64,000 nt of DNA from Cubamyces lactineus (Eukaryota; Basidiomycota; Agaricomycetes; Polyporales; Polyporaceae). Below are positions 1 through 10,102 of the stretch, one piece after another. Location: positions 248,001 to 312,000 of the forward strand of contig JACDTU010000026.1 of the NCBI GenBank assembly GCA_022376465.1, in the 5' to 3' direction. The notes beneath the pieces are model-generated. The model did not search any database. It saw only the letters and a list, made by a program, of their open reading frames with translations, and was not told where the DNA came from. How positions within the stretch are numbered: position 1 is the stretch's first letter; every line of letters begins with the position of its first letter. The position numbers were made by a program, and so were the translations under genes.

Positions 1-1432
1 AACCACATCTGAGTGTACTCTCCATCCTCTAGAGTCCACTCAGTATGAAGAGGCAGACCAATGTAGGCATCCAACTCAAGGAATGGGCGTATTGCACAGA
101 GAAGCATATAGCCCATGGGGCTCGCCTCCTCCGTAAGTACATTGTGGGATGCAAAGAGTAGATTCTAGTGAAGCAGTCAACATATGGTGCACATTAGGCT
201 TCATCAGCAAACTCACGTTGGCTATATTCTGATATTTGCCTCCATCTGTGAAGCTAAGACCCATCACTTCATCGAAATGTGTAAGTCCAGGCCAACATGG
301 CATGTTGTTATACCTAGTCAATGCACAGTCAGAATGCTCAGGTGCTATGAACATACATTGACTTACTGGACATCAATTTGCTTGACAGCATCATGAGAGA
401 TCTTCTCCACATGCTTCTTGAACTCTGGCCACAGATGATGTCCAAAGAGACCGGAGTGAAATGCATGGAGCCTATCAAAGGACAGAGCCTTGTAAGGGTC
501 GGAGTGTGCCAGCTCCAAGAATGCATTCTAACAATTACATGTCAGTCATGGCACCCCCAATAAGCCAATCAACACACCTGGATAGGCCTCAATGACCACC
601 CCTGTAAAATTGCTTCCCTTTCGTGCAATGTCCGCTGAGCCAGAGCCTCCTGGAGGAGCCTCTGAGCCTCCTCGCCCGTTCGTTTTGGCCACTGCATATC
701 GTACTTGCTAAGCTGGGTCTTAGGCACAAGACAGACCGGACAGGGAAATAGGCCCTTCCCGCCACGGATCAGGGACATGAAGCATCTGCAGTTCTGTGAG
801 TATATGCTACATGTCGGTGGACAGTCACTCACTGTTCCTCATAGTCAGCAGACAGTATTGCTATGAACGGACATAGGCAGCGCTCCTTCTCATCAGCGCA
901 TATGAACCATTCCCCAGTATGTGATCGTTGGCGGAGAGGCTCGAGGATCTTACGAAACGCCTCATGCCATACAGCGCGCTTGAAGTCGACATGTCCGGTC
1001 TTGTGCCTCTCGCCAGCTTCCTCCTTTACCTGTCACGCCCATCAGTATCAGTTGTCGCTTAATGTCGGTAATAGACTTACAATGGGGAGCCATCCGACAA
1101 CTCGTCCGCCGCCAGGTCCATCGCCATTACGAATGTCCGCAGGCAGGTTGCCGCAACGAGCAATCACCGGGTAGCCCTTTGCTGTCCCAAAAGAGGAGAG
1201 CTTAGTCTTATCCGCGTACAGGATGAGGACGAAAGGGCTCTGGTGAGGAGCCAATTCCGACTGAGAAAGTATCAGCAAACAAGAACAACCACAACGTCGT
1301 AGGTATTACCTGTATCTGCCATACTATGTCTGCCGTCATCGGTTCGTCAACGAACCTGATCCAGCGCTTGCTTGCACCATCGTATCGGTACAGTTTATGG
1401 GCATTCCAATCCATCTTCGACACGAGATACGG
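1..1432 (-). pseudogene. Plavaka-type transposase, middle/C-terminal part, runs off window start
   Basis: Minus-strand fragments in order read as one protein split by short introns. Near 1208-1423 there is a segment with NAHKLYRYDG and FVDEPMTAD. Near 1140-1278 it continues with ILYADKTKLSSFG, NLPADIRNG and GGGRVVGWLP. Near 620-780 follow CFMSLIRGGKG and CPVCLVP, near 400-520 SFDRLHAFHSGLFGHHLW, and near 200-300 HFDEVMGLSFTDGGKY. This order is that of the Plavaka transposase family, a cut-and-paste DNA transposon group expanded in basidiomycetes. The C-terminus lies beyond base 1. The gene is cut at 1432 by an LTR element carrying a 4-bp target duplication; the N-terminal parts are at 9390-10102 and 12125-12690. 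The individual segments look undamaged, but the two insertions make the gene non-functional. Confidence 0.75.
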
Positions 1433-3360
1433 TGAAGCGTCTAACCCACCCGTAAGGGAAGGATACTACTCAGGCCAAGAGCCTTTGTAGGTCGAGGCCT
1501 GCTGGCGGGGGAGAGGGGAAAGGACGCGAAGGAGAAGGGAGGTTGGAGTCGGGTGCCCTGTGACTGGCGCGAACCGTAGCAAAGCCTAGGACCAAAGGGA
1601 GTGGGTAGAGAGGGTTGGCTGGCCTTTGCGAAAGACGCGATGCTGGCGAGAGCGCAGGGAAAGGGTTCGCGGATACACTGGGAAGAAAAAAGGGGGAAGG
1701 GGCCAAGGGGAGAAGAGCGCGGGCTGTCGATTTCGCAAATGTCGCGGAGTTTCGCAGATTTTCGCAGAGTCTGTTCTCGTGGCTTCGCGCCGTTTCGCAG
1801 CTAAGTGGTTTCGCAGATCTTCGCAGGGTCGTCGCAAGGGTTCGCAGTTTCGCAGTTCGCAAGTTCGCAGATTTCGCAAGGTCGTAAATATCACCAGTGA
1901 GAGACCCTAAGGGTATGGGGGAAGGGAATCTGTATTGTCCAACCTCACAAAGGGTACAGAGATGGGAGAGGATGGGAGAGGATGTCGCAGGTTCGCTGGA
2001 TGGAAAGGGAAGGAGGGGAGCACTGCTAGCCTTGCAATCCACAGGCTTCACGTCTTCGTGTCTTCGCAGACTTCGCAGTTGCAAGCTTCGCAGGTTCGTG
2101 GTTGGCAGGTTCGCAGCAGTCGCAGAGTATATGAAGGAAAGGAGGGGAACGCAGCTAGCTTTTACACAAACTCCCACAATCCTGCAGACGTAGCACTCGC
2201 AACTTCGCACTCTGAACTCGCAGGGTTTCGCAGGTTTCGCAGGCTTTGGGGGTTTGCTGTCTTCGCAGTTCGCAGTCGCAGGGTTCACAGTCGCAGGGCT
2301 CGCAGTCGCAGGCCAAAGATTCGTAAGGTGTCAAGTTATAGATTAGCAGAGGACGTGTGTACAGAAGAAGGATTGCAGCTGAAAGACTCTAGCAGTAGTG
2401 AAGGGAAGTGGGGATGTGTGGTCTGGTGGGGAAGGGGCGAAGTTCTCTGTCCGCCAGCCCTCGGAGGGAGGAGCGTATGGTACTCGACTCTGGAGGGGGG
2501 GGATGCTGTGCTACAGTCCATCAAGTCTTGGCGAGGCCGCCTGGCCTCATCGCGGGGCCAGCTCGCCACGCGACCTCTCCGCAGCCTCCTATAGGCTCTG
2601 CTCTACCTCTTGCGCCATATGGCGCCATTCCGCATTGTTTCCGTCGGCCGATACGGTCCGTAGCTGGGCACAACACATCCGCGAGGGCAGGGGGAGGGGA
2701 GTGCAGATCCACAGGAGTCCAAGAGCGCAGGCGCGAGTGCTCCAGGTGTGTGCAAAGGGTCCCGCGGACGTGCGAAGAGTTGCGCGAGGTCGCGACTGGC
2801 AAAGGTGTAGATGAGACCGCCGCGGAAAGGAGGGGAGACACCGCAGCGATAGCCCTCTGCTCTGACTCTGGACCGGCACCATGCGCATCACCGTGTGAGT
2901 GCACTAAGTGCACCGCGAGGCTAGCAAGTGTGCCACGCTCTAGCACATCCCTGTCGGCTTGAGGGTGGCTCGCAAATGATGTAGCGCCATCTTCGCTGAC
3001 TTTCGCTGGCTTGCTATAGCCTGTCAAGGAGGGTAGGCAGCTCGCAAGTGATGCAGAGTGTTCGCGGGAGAGGTGGTGGCTTCGCAGGAGGAGCAGTGTC
3101 TTTGCGGGAGGAGTAGTGTGCTCGCAAGGGAATAGGATGTGTTCGCGTGATGCGCCAGACCAGGATGGAAGAGAGATGCAAAGGGGAAGTCACTGAGGGG
3201 AGTTGCAGAGTCGCATGAGAGGGAGCAGAGGCTTCGCCAGACAGTACATTAGAGGGAGAGCCTTCGCGCGAGGGCTGCTAGCACAAGAGGCAGCTGGAGG
3301 GCGCAGTTAGCGAAAGTGCGAGTTTGTTCTTCTGAGCCTAGGCAGGCAACATGCGCATCA
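1433..3360 (-). repeat. 3' LTR (1.93 kb) of the gag-only retrotransposon
   Basis: This is a direct repeat of 7436-9389, nearly identical apart from a block of about 26 bp present near 7764-7790 and missing here. It is also the inverse of the solo LTR at 10103-12124. It is unusually long for a fungal LTR and full of TTCGCA/TGCGAA motifs. The open frames inside it on both strands are products of this repetitive composition rather than genes. Confidence 0.88.
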
Positions 3361-6300
3361 TCTCCCCCCCACTGAAATCTCGACTGTCCTCAGTCGGTGC
3401 TGCAATTGCCACTTGCGCATTGAAGCTCGAGTGTGAATGCGAACACTGTTGCAAATCGCCACTATACATTGCGCGCGAACCAGCATACACCCAAGAGGAG
3501 ACAGGTCGCTGCACTGAGAGTTGCCTGGGGAAGGTGAAATGGGCGAGCAGAGGGAGTTGGATACACATGAAGGAGGGTGTGGTTCGTTGCACGAGCTGGG
3601 CACTGGTGTACTGAGCCTGCCGCGAAGTTTCAAGTCTTGCAAGGATGAATTGCTTGTACGCGATTCCAGTATCGTGGCCGCGATCCATTCGCTCTTTGGC
3701 GAAGTGGATTGCGGGCTTGTGACAGATGACCCAGAGGCTCGGCGAGGGTGGTCGCCAACACATGACGGCAGGTGGGTTGTGGGATAGGGCCAGAAGGATA
3801 GGAGTCGGAAGGGTAGGGCTGCGGAGACTTTGTAGGAGTGGTAGCGTGCTGCACATTCTTCGCAAGGGTCCAAAAGAGTGGTCTTGTTGCCAAGCTTGCC
3901 TTCGCAGGTACGGCCAAAGTCCGCGAAGGGGAGGATAGCCAGCAGTCCAGTTCGCACCCTCACATTGTCGCAACTTCACAACCTTGCCAGTAGCTTGACT
4001 CGTCTCTGGGCTCGCCTTCTCCCCCTCACTGAGTTCGCTGCTGTCCTCTGTTGCCTCTCGCCGTGCGAACCGGTTGACTAGGTCTAGATGGTCGCGCCTC
4101 GCTCTTGTGGGGCTAAACAGAGGCATCGCGCCTTCGCAAATGACTGGTACGTTGCCTTGACTTGTGCAAGCATCGCTGAGGACCTGTCTGTTCGTCGCAG
4201 CCCAAGGAATGCGTGACAGGGGGCAGAAGCAGATATGGGGGAAAGACAAATGGCAGAGAAGCAGGGAACGCAAGCGACGGGAGAGTATTTGTTGCATAGG
4301 CAGCTCAGGGGAGGATGAGGTAGTCAAAGCTTTCGCGTAGGGGGGTACACTAGCAGGCACCACTTGGGGTTGCGGAGCGACCACGCGAACACAGTCGCGA
4401 ACATGATAGCAGGGGGTAGAAAGTCCTTCGCCTTTCCGCTTGCTAGGGGGCACTAACACAGGTGTCAAGGAGGAGGACGGCTTCGCACTTCGCAGACACA
4501 TAGTCGTGAGCAGGGTGTAACGCCATGCGATTGCTAGGATGTTCTGTTGCAGTCTGAGGTGGGGCATATGGGTGATCGTAAGCGCGTTCTGGAGCCAAGC
4601 TAGGGGATGTAGGCGGAGGGGGCGCAAGAAACACACAGGACACAAAAGCAGCAGTGGATGCAGACTGAATGGAGGAGTCGCATTGCAGGGTTTTGGAGCG
4701 CATGAGGGTCTCGCAATCTCGGAGAGGTTGTCGCAGGTAGGTGGATGTAAGGCAAGGATGAGAGCCAGATCGTCGCAATCACTCTCCTCCACCGCGGCGG
4801 GTGCCATCTCTTCTTCGCCTCCACAGTGCAAGGCTAGCAGGGCCTTAGGTGCCTCCTCCAGCTCAAGACCATGCTCGTGGGTGGCAGTAGGGATCGTCGC
4901 GGGCTCCGCGGTGCTGGAGTCCGGAAGGGCGATCACAAGTTCCACAGAAGGGCAAGTCTCTCTAGCAGCTAGCAAGCCCTCAGATTTGTCAGGGGAGGCA
5001 AAATCGCGAAGGTAGACTTCGCAGGAGTCCGGAGCCGTCGCGTTGTCAGCCTCAGGGGAAGGTACTACATGCGACTCTGTTGCGATATGTCCGGGGGCAG
5101 GCTCTTCACGGCGCCAGGTGGAAGAGTCTGGCGGAATCAATGGGATTGCCTCCGCTGGAACGGAGAGGTATGGTGAGGTCCTAGATCGCTGAAAGAATCC
5201 CTCAACAAGATCCTCTGGCTGGGTCAGAGGGCGGGTCCGATAAGCAGGCTTGCGATCATCACCCTCACGTCGCAGAGTTGAAGTGCTGGAGTCGCGAACT
5301 CGGAGAGATGTGTAGAATGGGCTACGAGCCTTCGCGAAGGGATGCTCAGGTGGCAAGGACTGTTCCTGGAGTGCTGGCTCGGGCGTAGGTGGCCTGATAG
5401 TTATGCGAGGGATGCTGGCCTCCCTACCTGTAGCCGCAGCCTCATCTGGTCCTATCCTGTGGGGGTCGGCCTGCAAGGATTCTTCGCGCATACAGGGGTG
5501 GCTCCACGTAGCCACTGGTGACTCTCGGCTTCTGTCTTCGCAATCGAGGGTGGCAGGACAGTTTGAAGATACTTCGCAGCTTGCGAAGGTCTGAGATCCC
5601 GGTGAACGATCCCTGGGTTGCGCAGGTGAGGAATACTGCCGCGAGCGCAGTGTGCGAACTTGGGGAGCCTCTATAGCGTCAGGGTGTCTTCGCCTGCTCC
5701 GCTGCAGTATGAGAAGCTCGTGCTTGAGGTGCGCAATCCTGTCTTCAACACTGCGGTTGGGAATGTTTGCGCTAGGCCCCTCGGATGCGATGAAGAGGCC
5801 TGTCCGTGTCATTGGAGGTGGTGTGTCTGCGCTGTGCCGCCTATGCCACTCGTACAGCCTGTCGCGCATAGCAAGGCCGTTGAAACCTGGAAGCTGACGG
5901 GGGATGAAGCTCTTGTTTGGCAGGACAACGCGACCATCTTGATTCCGCACACAACGCCTCGCGCGAAGGTCTTCCTCCACAAAGGGGCAGCTTCGCAACT
6001 TGCAGCCAGCACTACCGCAGTAGTGACAGGAGTTTCCACCCAGAGAGGAGCAGCGCGAGTTGCACGACACAGAGCCTGGCTGGTAGCAAGGTGAACCCAG
6101 TAGCGGACCTGTGAGGTGATCCGCCATGTACCCCGCTGCACCTGCAGGGCCTTCGCTAACTTTCTGTGCCAGCAATCGCAGAGCCCGCGCGAGATCTTCA
6201 ATCTTGACCATGGTTGGCAAAGCCTGATTCGCAGCACCTGTCGCCTGAGAGGGGACCTTCGCTCCAATGATCGTCTTGTGCAAGACAAAGATCGCCGCCT

Positions 6301-6862
6301 CATAGACCTTTTCCACATCGTAGGGATCGTCTGGGTGGTGGTCAGGGTCCTTTAGCTCCAGCTGCTTCTGAATGCGCTCCCGCAGAGGTTCCGCAATCCC
6401 GCGAATAAAGAGACGCGACTGCTCTGTCTTGGAGTATCGCCCTCGCGCGATCAGGTACGCAGTCATGGCATAGAAGTCGCGGTAGTAGCTGGAGAGCTCG
6501 GTGACATCTGCGATGGGGGATCTTGCGCGCTGGGCAACTAGCGACTCAACTTGGGCTATAGTGAACTTGCGATCGTCGCCAGCACCAGGATAGAGAGCAA
6601 TGATCGCAGCCTTGAACTGCTGATAGGTCTGGTCTTCGCTGCTGTAGGAGGGGAGGCTCTCGCAGAGCTCAGCGACTTCTATAGGGAGGTAGCGAATGAC
6701 CCAGAGCTTCTTTCGCTGATCCGCGACGATTCTGCTTCGCTCAAAGAGCACCTCCACATCTCGGAAGAAGCAGCGAAGGTTTTGCGGGTCCGCAGGGTCA
6801 AAGGTAGGTGCTGTAGTATGTCCGCAAGGAGGCATTGCAGGTTTTGCGCTGTGGTCTGCCAT
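3338..6862 (-). CDS. Gag-like protein of a non-autonomous LTR retrotransposon (1174 aa)
   Basis: A single uninterrupted frame starts MADHSAKPAMPP and encodes 1174 residues. Residues about 20-210 resemble a retrotransposon Gag capsid: FRDVEVLFER near the start, then helix-rich sequence with RGRYSKTEQSRLFIRG. A zinc-knuckle-like cluster, CHYCGSAGCKLRSCP, follows at about residue 280, succeeded by a block with LPGFNGLAMRDRLYEWHRRH. This order is common in gag-like genes of Agaricomycete repeats. The remaining 700 or so residues are low-complexity, rich in S, P and E, with no protease, reverse transcriptase or integrase motif. The last codons run into the 3' LTR. The frame is full of TTCGC motifs shared with the LTRs. 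An intact frame this long suggests that Gag is, or recently was, under selection. Confidence 0.72.
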   Translation of the reverse strand: MADHSAKPAMPPCGHTTAPTFDPADPQNLRCFFRDVEVLFERSRIVADQRKKLWVIRYLPIEVAELCESLPSYSSEDQTYQQFKAAIIALYPGAGDDRKFTIAQVESLVAQRARSPIADVTELSSYYRDFYAMTAYLIARGRYSKTEQSRLFIRGIAEPLRERIQKQLELKDPDHHPDDPYDVEKVYEAAIFVLHKTIIGAKVPSQATGAANQALPTMVKIEDLARALRLLAQKVSEGPAGAAGYMADHLTGPLLGSPCYQPGSVSCNSRCSSLGGNSCHYCGSAGCKLRSCPFVEEDLRARRCVRNQDGRVVLPNKSFIPRQLPGFNGLAMRDRLYEWHRRHSADTPPPMTRTGLFIASEGPSANIPNRSVEDRIAHLKHELLILQRSRRRHPDAIEAPQVRTLRSRQYSSPAQPRDRSPGSQTFASCEVSSNCPATLDCEDRSRESPVATWSHPCMREESLQADPHRIGPDEAAATGREASIPRITIRPPTPEPALQEQSLPPEHPFAKARSPFYTSLRVRDSSTSTLRREGDDRKPAYRTRPLTQPEDLVEGFFQRSRTSPYLSVPAEAIPLIPPDSSTWRREEPAPGHIATESHVVPSPEADNATAPDSCEVYLRDFASPDKSEGLLAARETCPSVELVIALPDSSTAEPATIPTATHEHGLELEEAPKALLALHCGGEEEMAPAAVEESDCDDLALILALHPPTCDNLSEIARPSCAPKPCNATPPFSLHPLLLLCPVCFLRPLRLHPLAWLQNALTITHMPHLRLQQNILAIAWRYTLLTTMCLRSAKPSSSLTPVLVPPSKRKGEGLSTPCYHVRDCVRVVAPQPQVVPASVPPYAKALTTSSSPELPMQQILSRRLRSLLLCHLSFPHICFCPLSRIPWAATNRQVLSDACTSQGNVPVICEGAMPLFSPTRARRDHLDLVNRFARREATEDSSELSEGEKASPETSQATGKVVKLRQCEGANWTAGYPPLRGLWPYLRRQAWQQDHSFGPLRRMCSTLPLLQSLRSPTLPTPILLALSHNPPAVMCWRPPSPSLWVICHKPAIHFAKERMDRGHDTGIAYKQFILARLETSRQAQYTSAQLVQRTTPSFMCIQLPLLAHFTFPRQLSVQRPVSSWVYAGSRAMYSGDLQQCSHSHSSFNAQVAIAAPTEDSRDFSGGEMMRMLPA
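3361..3378 (-). other. Polypurine tract of the gag-only retrotransposon
   Basis: Read on the minus strand, an AGTGGGGGGGAGA run sits directly upstream of the 3' LTR start TGATGCGC. This is the expected position and composition for the plus-strand primer of an LTR retrotransposon. Confidence 0.65.
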
Positions 6863-7435
6863 TGCCTCTACTGGATTGGGCTTGCGGATAGAGTAGAAGA
6901 CTTGCGCAATGTCTGGGGAGGAGTCTGGAGGGTTTACTAGAAGGCTCGCGGCGGATAAGGCCTCCTCGCCAAGGCTCTCTTCTCGCAGGGCTTGAGCAGG
7001 GGGAAGTGTCCAAGAGGGAAGTGAGGGGACTCCTGAAAGGTGAGGGGTGGTGGACTAGAGGATCCTCGGCTGAGGCGAAGGCTATGTTCGAAGATAGAGG
7101 CCGCAAGGTACCTATGGGGTTCGCAATGATCGCGAGGGTGGTTTCGCGGATCCAGGGAGCACTCGCAGGTTCGCTGGTGAGCCTTTTGATACCTCTCTCA
7201 AGAAGGAGGCGAACGGGGTCGAGTAGGGCAGCAAGGGAGTCGCTGTCGAGGTGATGGTTGGCCTGTCTGACCAGACTTGTGAATCATGCAATGAGTAGCT
7301 CAGACGCGAGGGTACAGGGTCCTGGAGTGGGGCTTGTTGTTCGCGAAAATGCGAACAGATACGGCGCGGAGGGCCGTCAACAGGAGGAAACCGACTGTGT
7401 GATCTATACACACCCCCCTGCGGTGGTCACCAAAA
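6863..7435 (-). other. 5' leader of the gag-only retrotransposon
   Basis: This stretch between the 5' LTR and the Gag start contains no supported gene. The primer-binding site lies at its LTR end. The short open frames here show no recognisable domain. Confidence 0.6.
7415..7432 (-). other. Primer-binding site of the gag-only retrotransposon
   Basis: Three bases after the 5' LTR end (...GCTTCA) the minus strand reads TGGTGACCACCGC. A start with TGG, complementary to the CCA 3' end of a tRNA, is typical of LTR retrotransposons. The specific tRNA was not identified. Confidence 0.55.
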
Positions 7436-9389
7436 TGAAGCGTCTAACCCACCCGTAAGGGAAGGATACTACTCAGGCCGAGAGCCTTTGTAGGTCGAGG
7501 CCTGCTGGCGGGGGAGAGGGGAAAGGACGCGAAGGAGAAGGGAGGTTGGAGTCGGGTGCCCTGTGACTGGCGCGAACCGTAGCAAAGCCTAGGACCAAAG
7601 GGAGTGGGTAGAGAGGGTTGGCTGGCCTTTGCGAAAGACGCGATGCTGGCGAGAGCGCAGGGAAAGGGTTCGCGGATACACTGGGAAGAAAAAAGGGGGA
7701 AGGGGCCAAGGGGAGAAGAGCGCGGGCTGTCGATTTCGCAAATGTCGCGGAGTTTCGCAGATTTTCGCAACACGCGGTTTCGCAAACTTTTCGCAGAGTC
7801 TGTTCTCGTGGCTTCGCGCCGTTTCGCAGCTAAGTGGTTTCGCAGATCTTCGCAGGGTCGTCGCAAGGGTTCGCAGTTTCGCAGTTCGCAAGTTCGCAGA
7901 TTTCGCAAGGTCGTAAATATCACCAGTGAGAGACCCTAAGGGTATGGGGGAAGGGAATCTGTATTGTCCAACCTCACAAAGGGTACAGAGATGGGAGAGG
8001 ATGGGAGAGGATGTCGCAGGTTCGCTGGATGGAAAGGGAAGGAGGGGAGCACTGCTAGCCTTGCAATCCACAGGCTTCACGTCTTCGTGTCTTCGCAGAC
8101 TTCGCAGTTGCAAGCTTCGCAGGTTCGTGGTTGGCAGGTTCGCAGCAGTCGCAGAGTATATGAAGGAAAGGAGGGGAACGCAGCTAGCTTTTACACAAAC
8201 TCCCACAATCCTGCAGACGTAGCACTCGCAACTTCGCACTCTGAACTCGCAGGGTTTCGCAGGTTTCGCAGGCTTTGGGGGTTTGCTGTCTTCGCAGTTC
8301 GCAGTCGCAGGGTTCACAGTCGCAGGGCTCGCAGTCGCAGGCCAAAGATTCGTAAGGTGTCAAGTTATAGATTAGCAGAGGACGTGTGTACAGAAGAAGG
8401 ATTGCAGCTGAAAGACTCTAGCAGTAGTGAAGGGAAGTGGGGATGTGTGGTCTGGTGGGGAAGGGGCGAAGTTCTCTGTCCGCCAGCCCTCGGAGGGAGG
8501 AGCGTATGGTACTCGACTCTGGAGGGGGGGGATGCTGTGCTACAGTCCATCAAGTCTTGGCGAGGCCGCCTGGCCTCATCGCGGGGCCAGCTCGCCACGC
8601 GACCTCTCCGCAGCCTCCTATAGGCTCTGCTCTACCTCTTGCGCCATATGGCGCCATTCCGCATTGTTTCCGTCGGCCGATACGGTCCGTAGCTGGGCAC
8701 AACACATCCGCGAGGGCAGGGGGAGGGGAGTGCAGATCCACAGGAGTCCAAGAGCGCAGGCGCGAGTGCTCCAGGTGTGTGCAAAGGGTCCCGCGGACGT
8801 GCGAAGAGTTGCGCGAGGTCGCGACTGGCAAAGGTGTAGATGAGACCGCCGCGGAAAGGAGGGGAGACACCGCAGCGATAGCCCTCTGCTCTGACTCTGG
8901 ACCGGCACCATGCGCATCACCGTGTGAGTGCACTAAGTGCACCGCGAGGCTAGCAAGTGTGCCACGCTCTAGCACATCCCTGTCGGCTTGAGGGTGGCTC
9001 GCAAATGATGTAGCGCCATCTTCGCTGACTTTCGCTGGCTTGCTATAGCCTGTCAAGGAGGGTAGGCAGCTCGCAAGTGATGCAGAGTGTTCGCGGGAGA
9101 GGTGGTGGCTTCGCAGGAGGAGCAGTGTCTTTGCGGGAGGAGTAGTGTGCTCGCAAGGGAATAGGATGTGTTCGCGTGATGCGCCAGACCAGGATGGAAG
9201 AGAGATGCAAAGGGGAAGTCACTGAGGGGAGTTGCAGAGTCGCATGAGAGGGAGCAGAGGCTTCGCCAGACAGTACATTAGAGGGAGAGCCTTCGCGCGA
9301 GGGCTGCTAGCACAAGAGGCAGCTGGAGGGCGCAGTTAGCGAAAGTGCGAGTTTGTTCTTCTGAGCCTAGGCAGGCAACATGCGCATCA
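7436..9389 (-). repeat. 5' LTR (1.95 kb) of the gag-only retrotransposon
   Basis: Second copy of the long terminal repeat, bounded by TGAAGCG and GCGCATCA. It carries an extra 26-bp TTCGCAA-type block that the 3' LTR at 1433-3360 lacks but the solo LTR at 10103-12124 shares, so the 3' LTR has probably lost it. The right border is followed by the target duplication ACGG. Confidence 0.88.
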
Positions 9390-10102
9390 ACGGATTCCGC
9401 AGAATATCCTTGCAATATTCCCAGATATCTCGAGTGTACAAGTCGTATGAACGCTGCTCGCCCTTGTATGGGACAGTGATGACATGTTTGGTGAACTGAC
9501 AATACAAAAAGCGTGAACACGATACAACTCGGGCCTAATCAAACTATAGACTAACGGGCGTGACCGTGGACGACGCCAAGGCCCAAGTATTCTGAACGTC
9601 GACATGACTGTTGAAGGATAGATGTTCTTCGCCACTCGCAATACGATGGCACATGTTGATAAGCGCGTCGATCTCATCTCTACTGAGCGCCGCAGACAGG
9701 GTGAACTTCGCGAAATCGAAGTCGATGCGGGAAGGGAACGGGTCCCACGGTGTTTCACTAAGCGGGACGTCGGTTTCTGTGTCACCGCCTCGATTGAACT
9801 CCTGGAAATGGTAGATTTTAGAGGCGAGTTTGGATGCGGGATGGTACTGGATCTTGATGTCATCGTCTAGCGGGGTCTTCTCAGGCGTTGTAGAGCCCCT
9901 AGATGGCGTGGACGGTTGAGGAACGGGAGGAGGGACACTAGGCGCATGTTCAGAAGGCACGTCGGGGACATCGGCAAGTACGCTGAGCGCCGCAGGCGTC
10001 ATCCCCGTGAGCGGTCTGTATCCGGTTGCAGGAAAGGCTGCGGAGAATAGTGAGTTTGTGGGGACCAAATGAAACAACGGACGCACAATCAGGTGAACGC
10101 GG
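9390..10102 (-). pseudogene. Plavaka-type transposase, N-terminal middle segment
   Basis: The minus strand encodes DDDIKIQYHPASK, IYHFQEFNRGGD, ETPWDPFPSRIDFDFAKF and EIDALINMCHRI, then after a short gap (with an intron in it) VITVPYKGEQRSYDLY and DIWEYCKDILRNP. This is the region upstream of the Plavaka catalytic part. It stops exactly at the ACGG duplication of the LTR element, and the protein resumes at 1432. Its other edge is the GCGG duplication of the solo LTR. A possible 3' splice site (CTATTCTCCGCAG on the minus strand) near 10040 would explain the frame difference from the N-terminal segment. Confidence 0.72.

Larger units (their letters stand above)
1429..9393 (-). mobile_element. 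Complete non-autonomous gag-only LTR retrotransposon, with 4-bp target duplication
   Basis: Two direct repeats (1433-3360 and 7436-9389) begin TGAAGCGTCTAACCC and end GCGCATCA on the plus strand, giving TG...CA termini. They flank an internal region whose only long ORF is a minus-strand Gag-like gene, so the element is oriented to the minus strand. The 4-bp sequence ACGG occurs at 1429-1432 and 9390-9393 as a target-site duplication. A tRNA-type primer-binding site starting TGG follows the 5' LTR at 7432, and a purine run (GGGGGGGAGA) abuts the 3' LTR at 3361. No reverse transcriptase or integrase is visible, so movement would need enzymes supplied in trans. It interrupts the Plavaka gene; removing it together with one ACGG copy restores the continuity of that gene. 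Confidence 0.88.

Noticed and set aside
1470..2288. Cysteine-rich 272-aa frame in the LTR (same at 7589-8317 and 11175-11555)
   Set aside because: It is made by TGCGAA repeats inside a non-coding LTR and is shifted by a 26-bp length difference between LTR copies.
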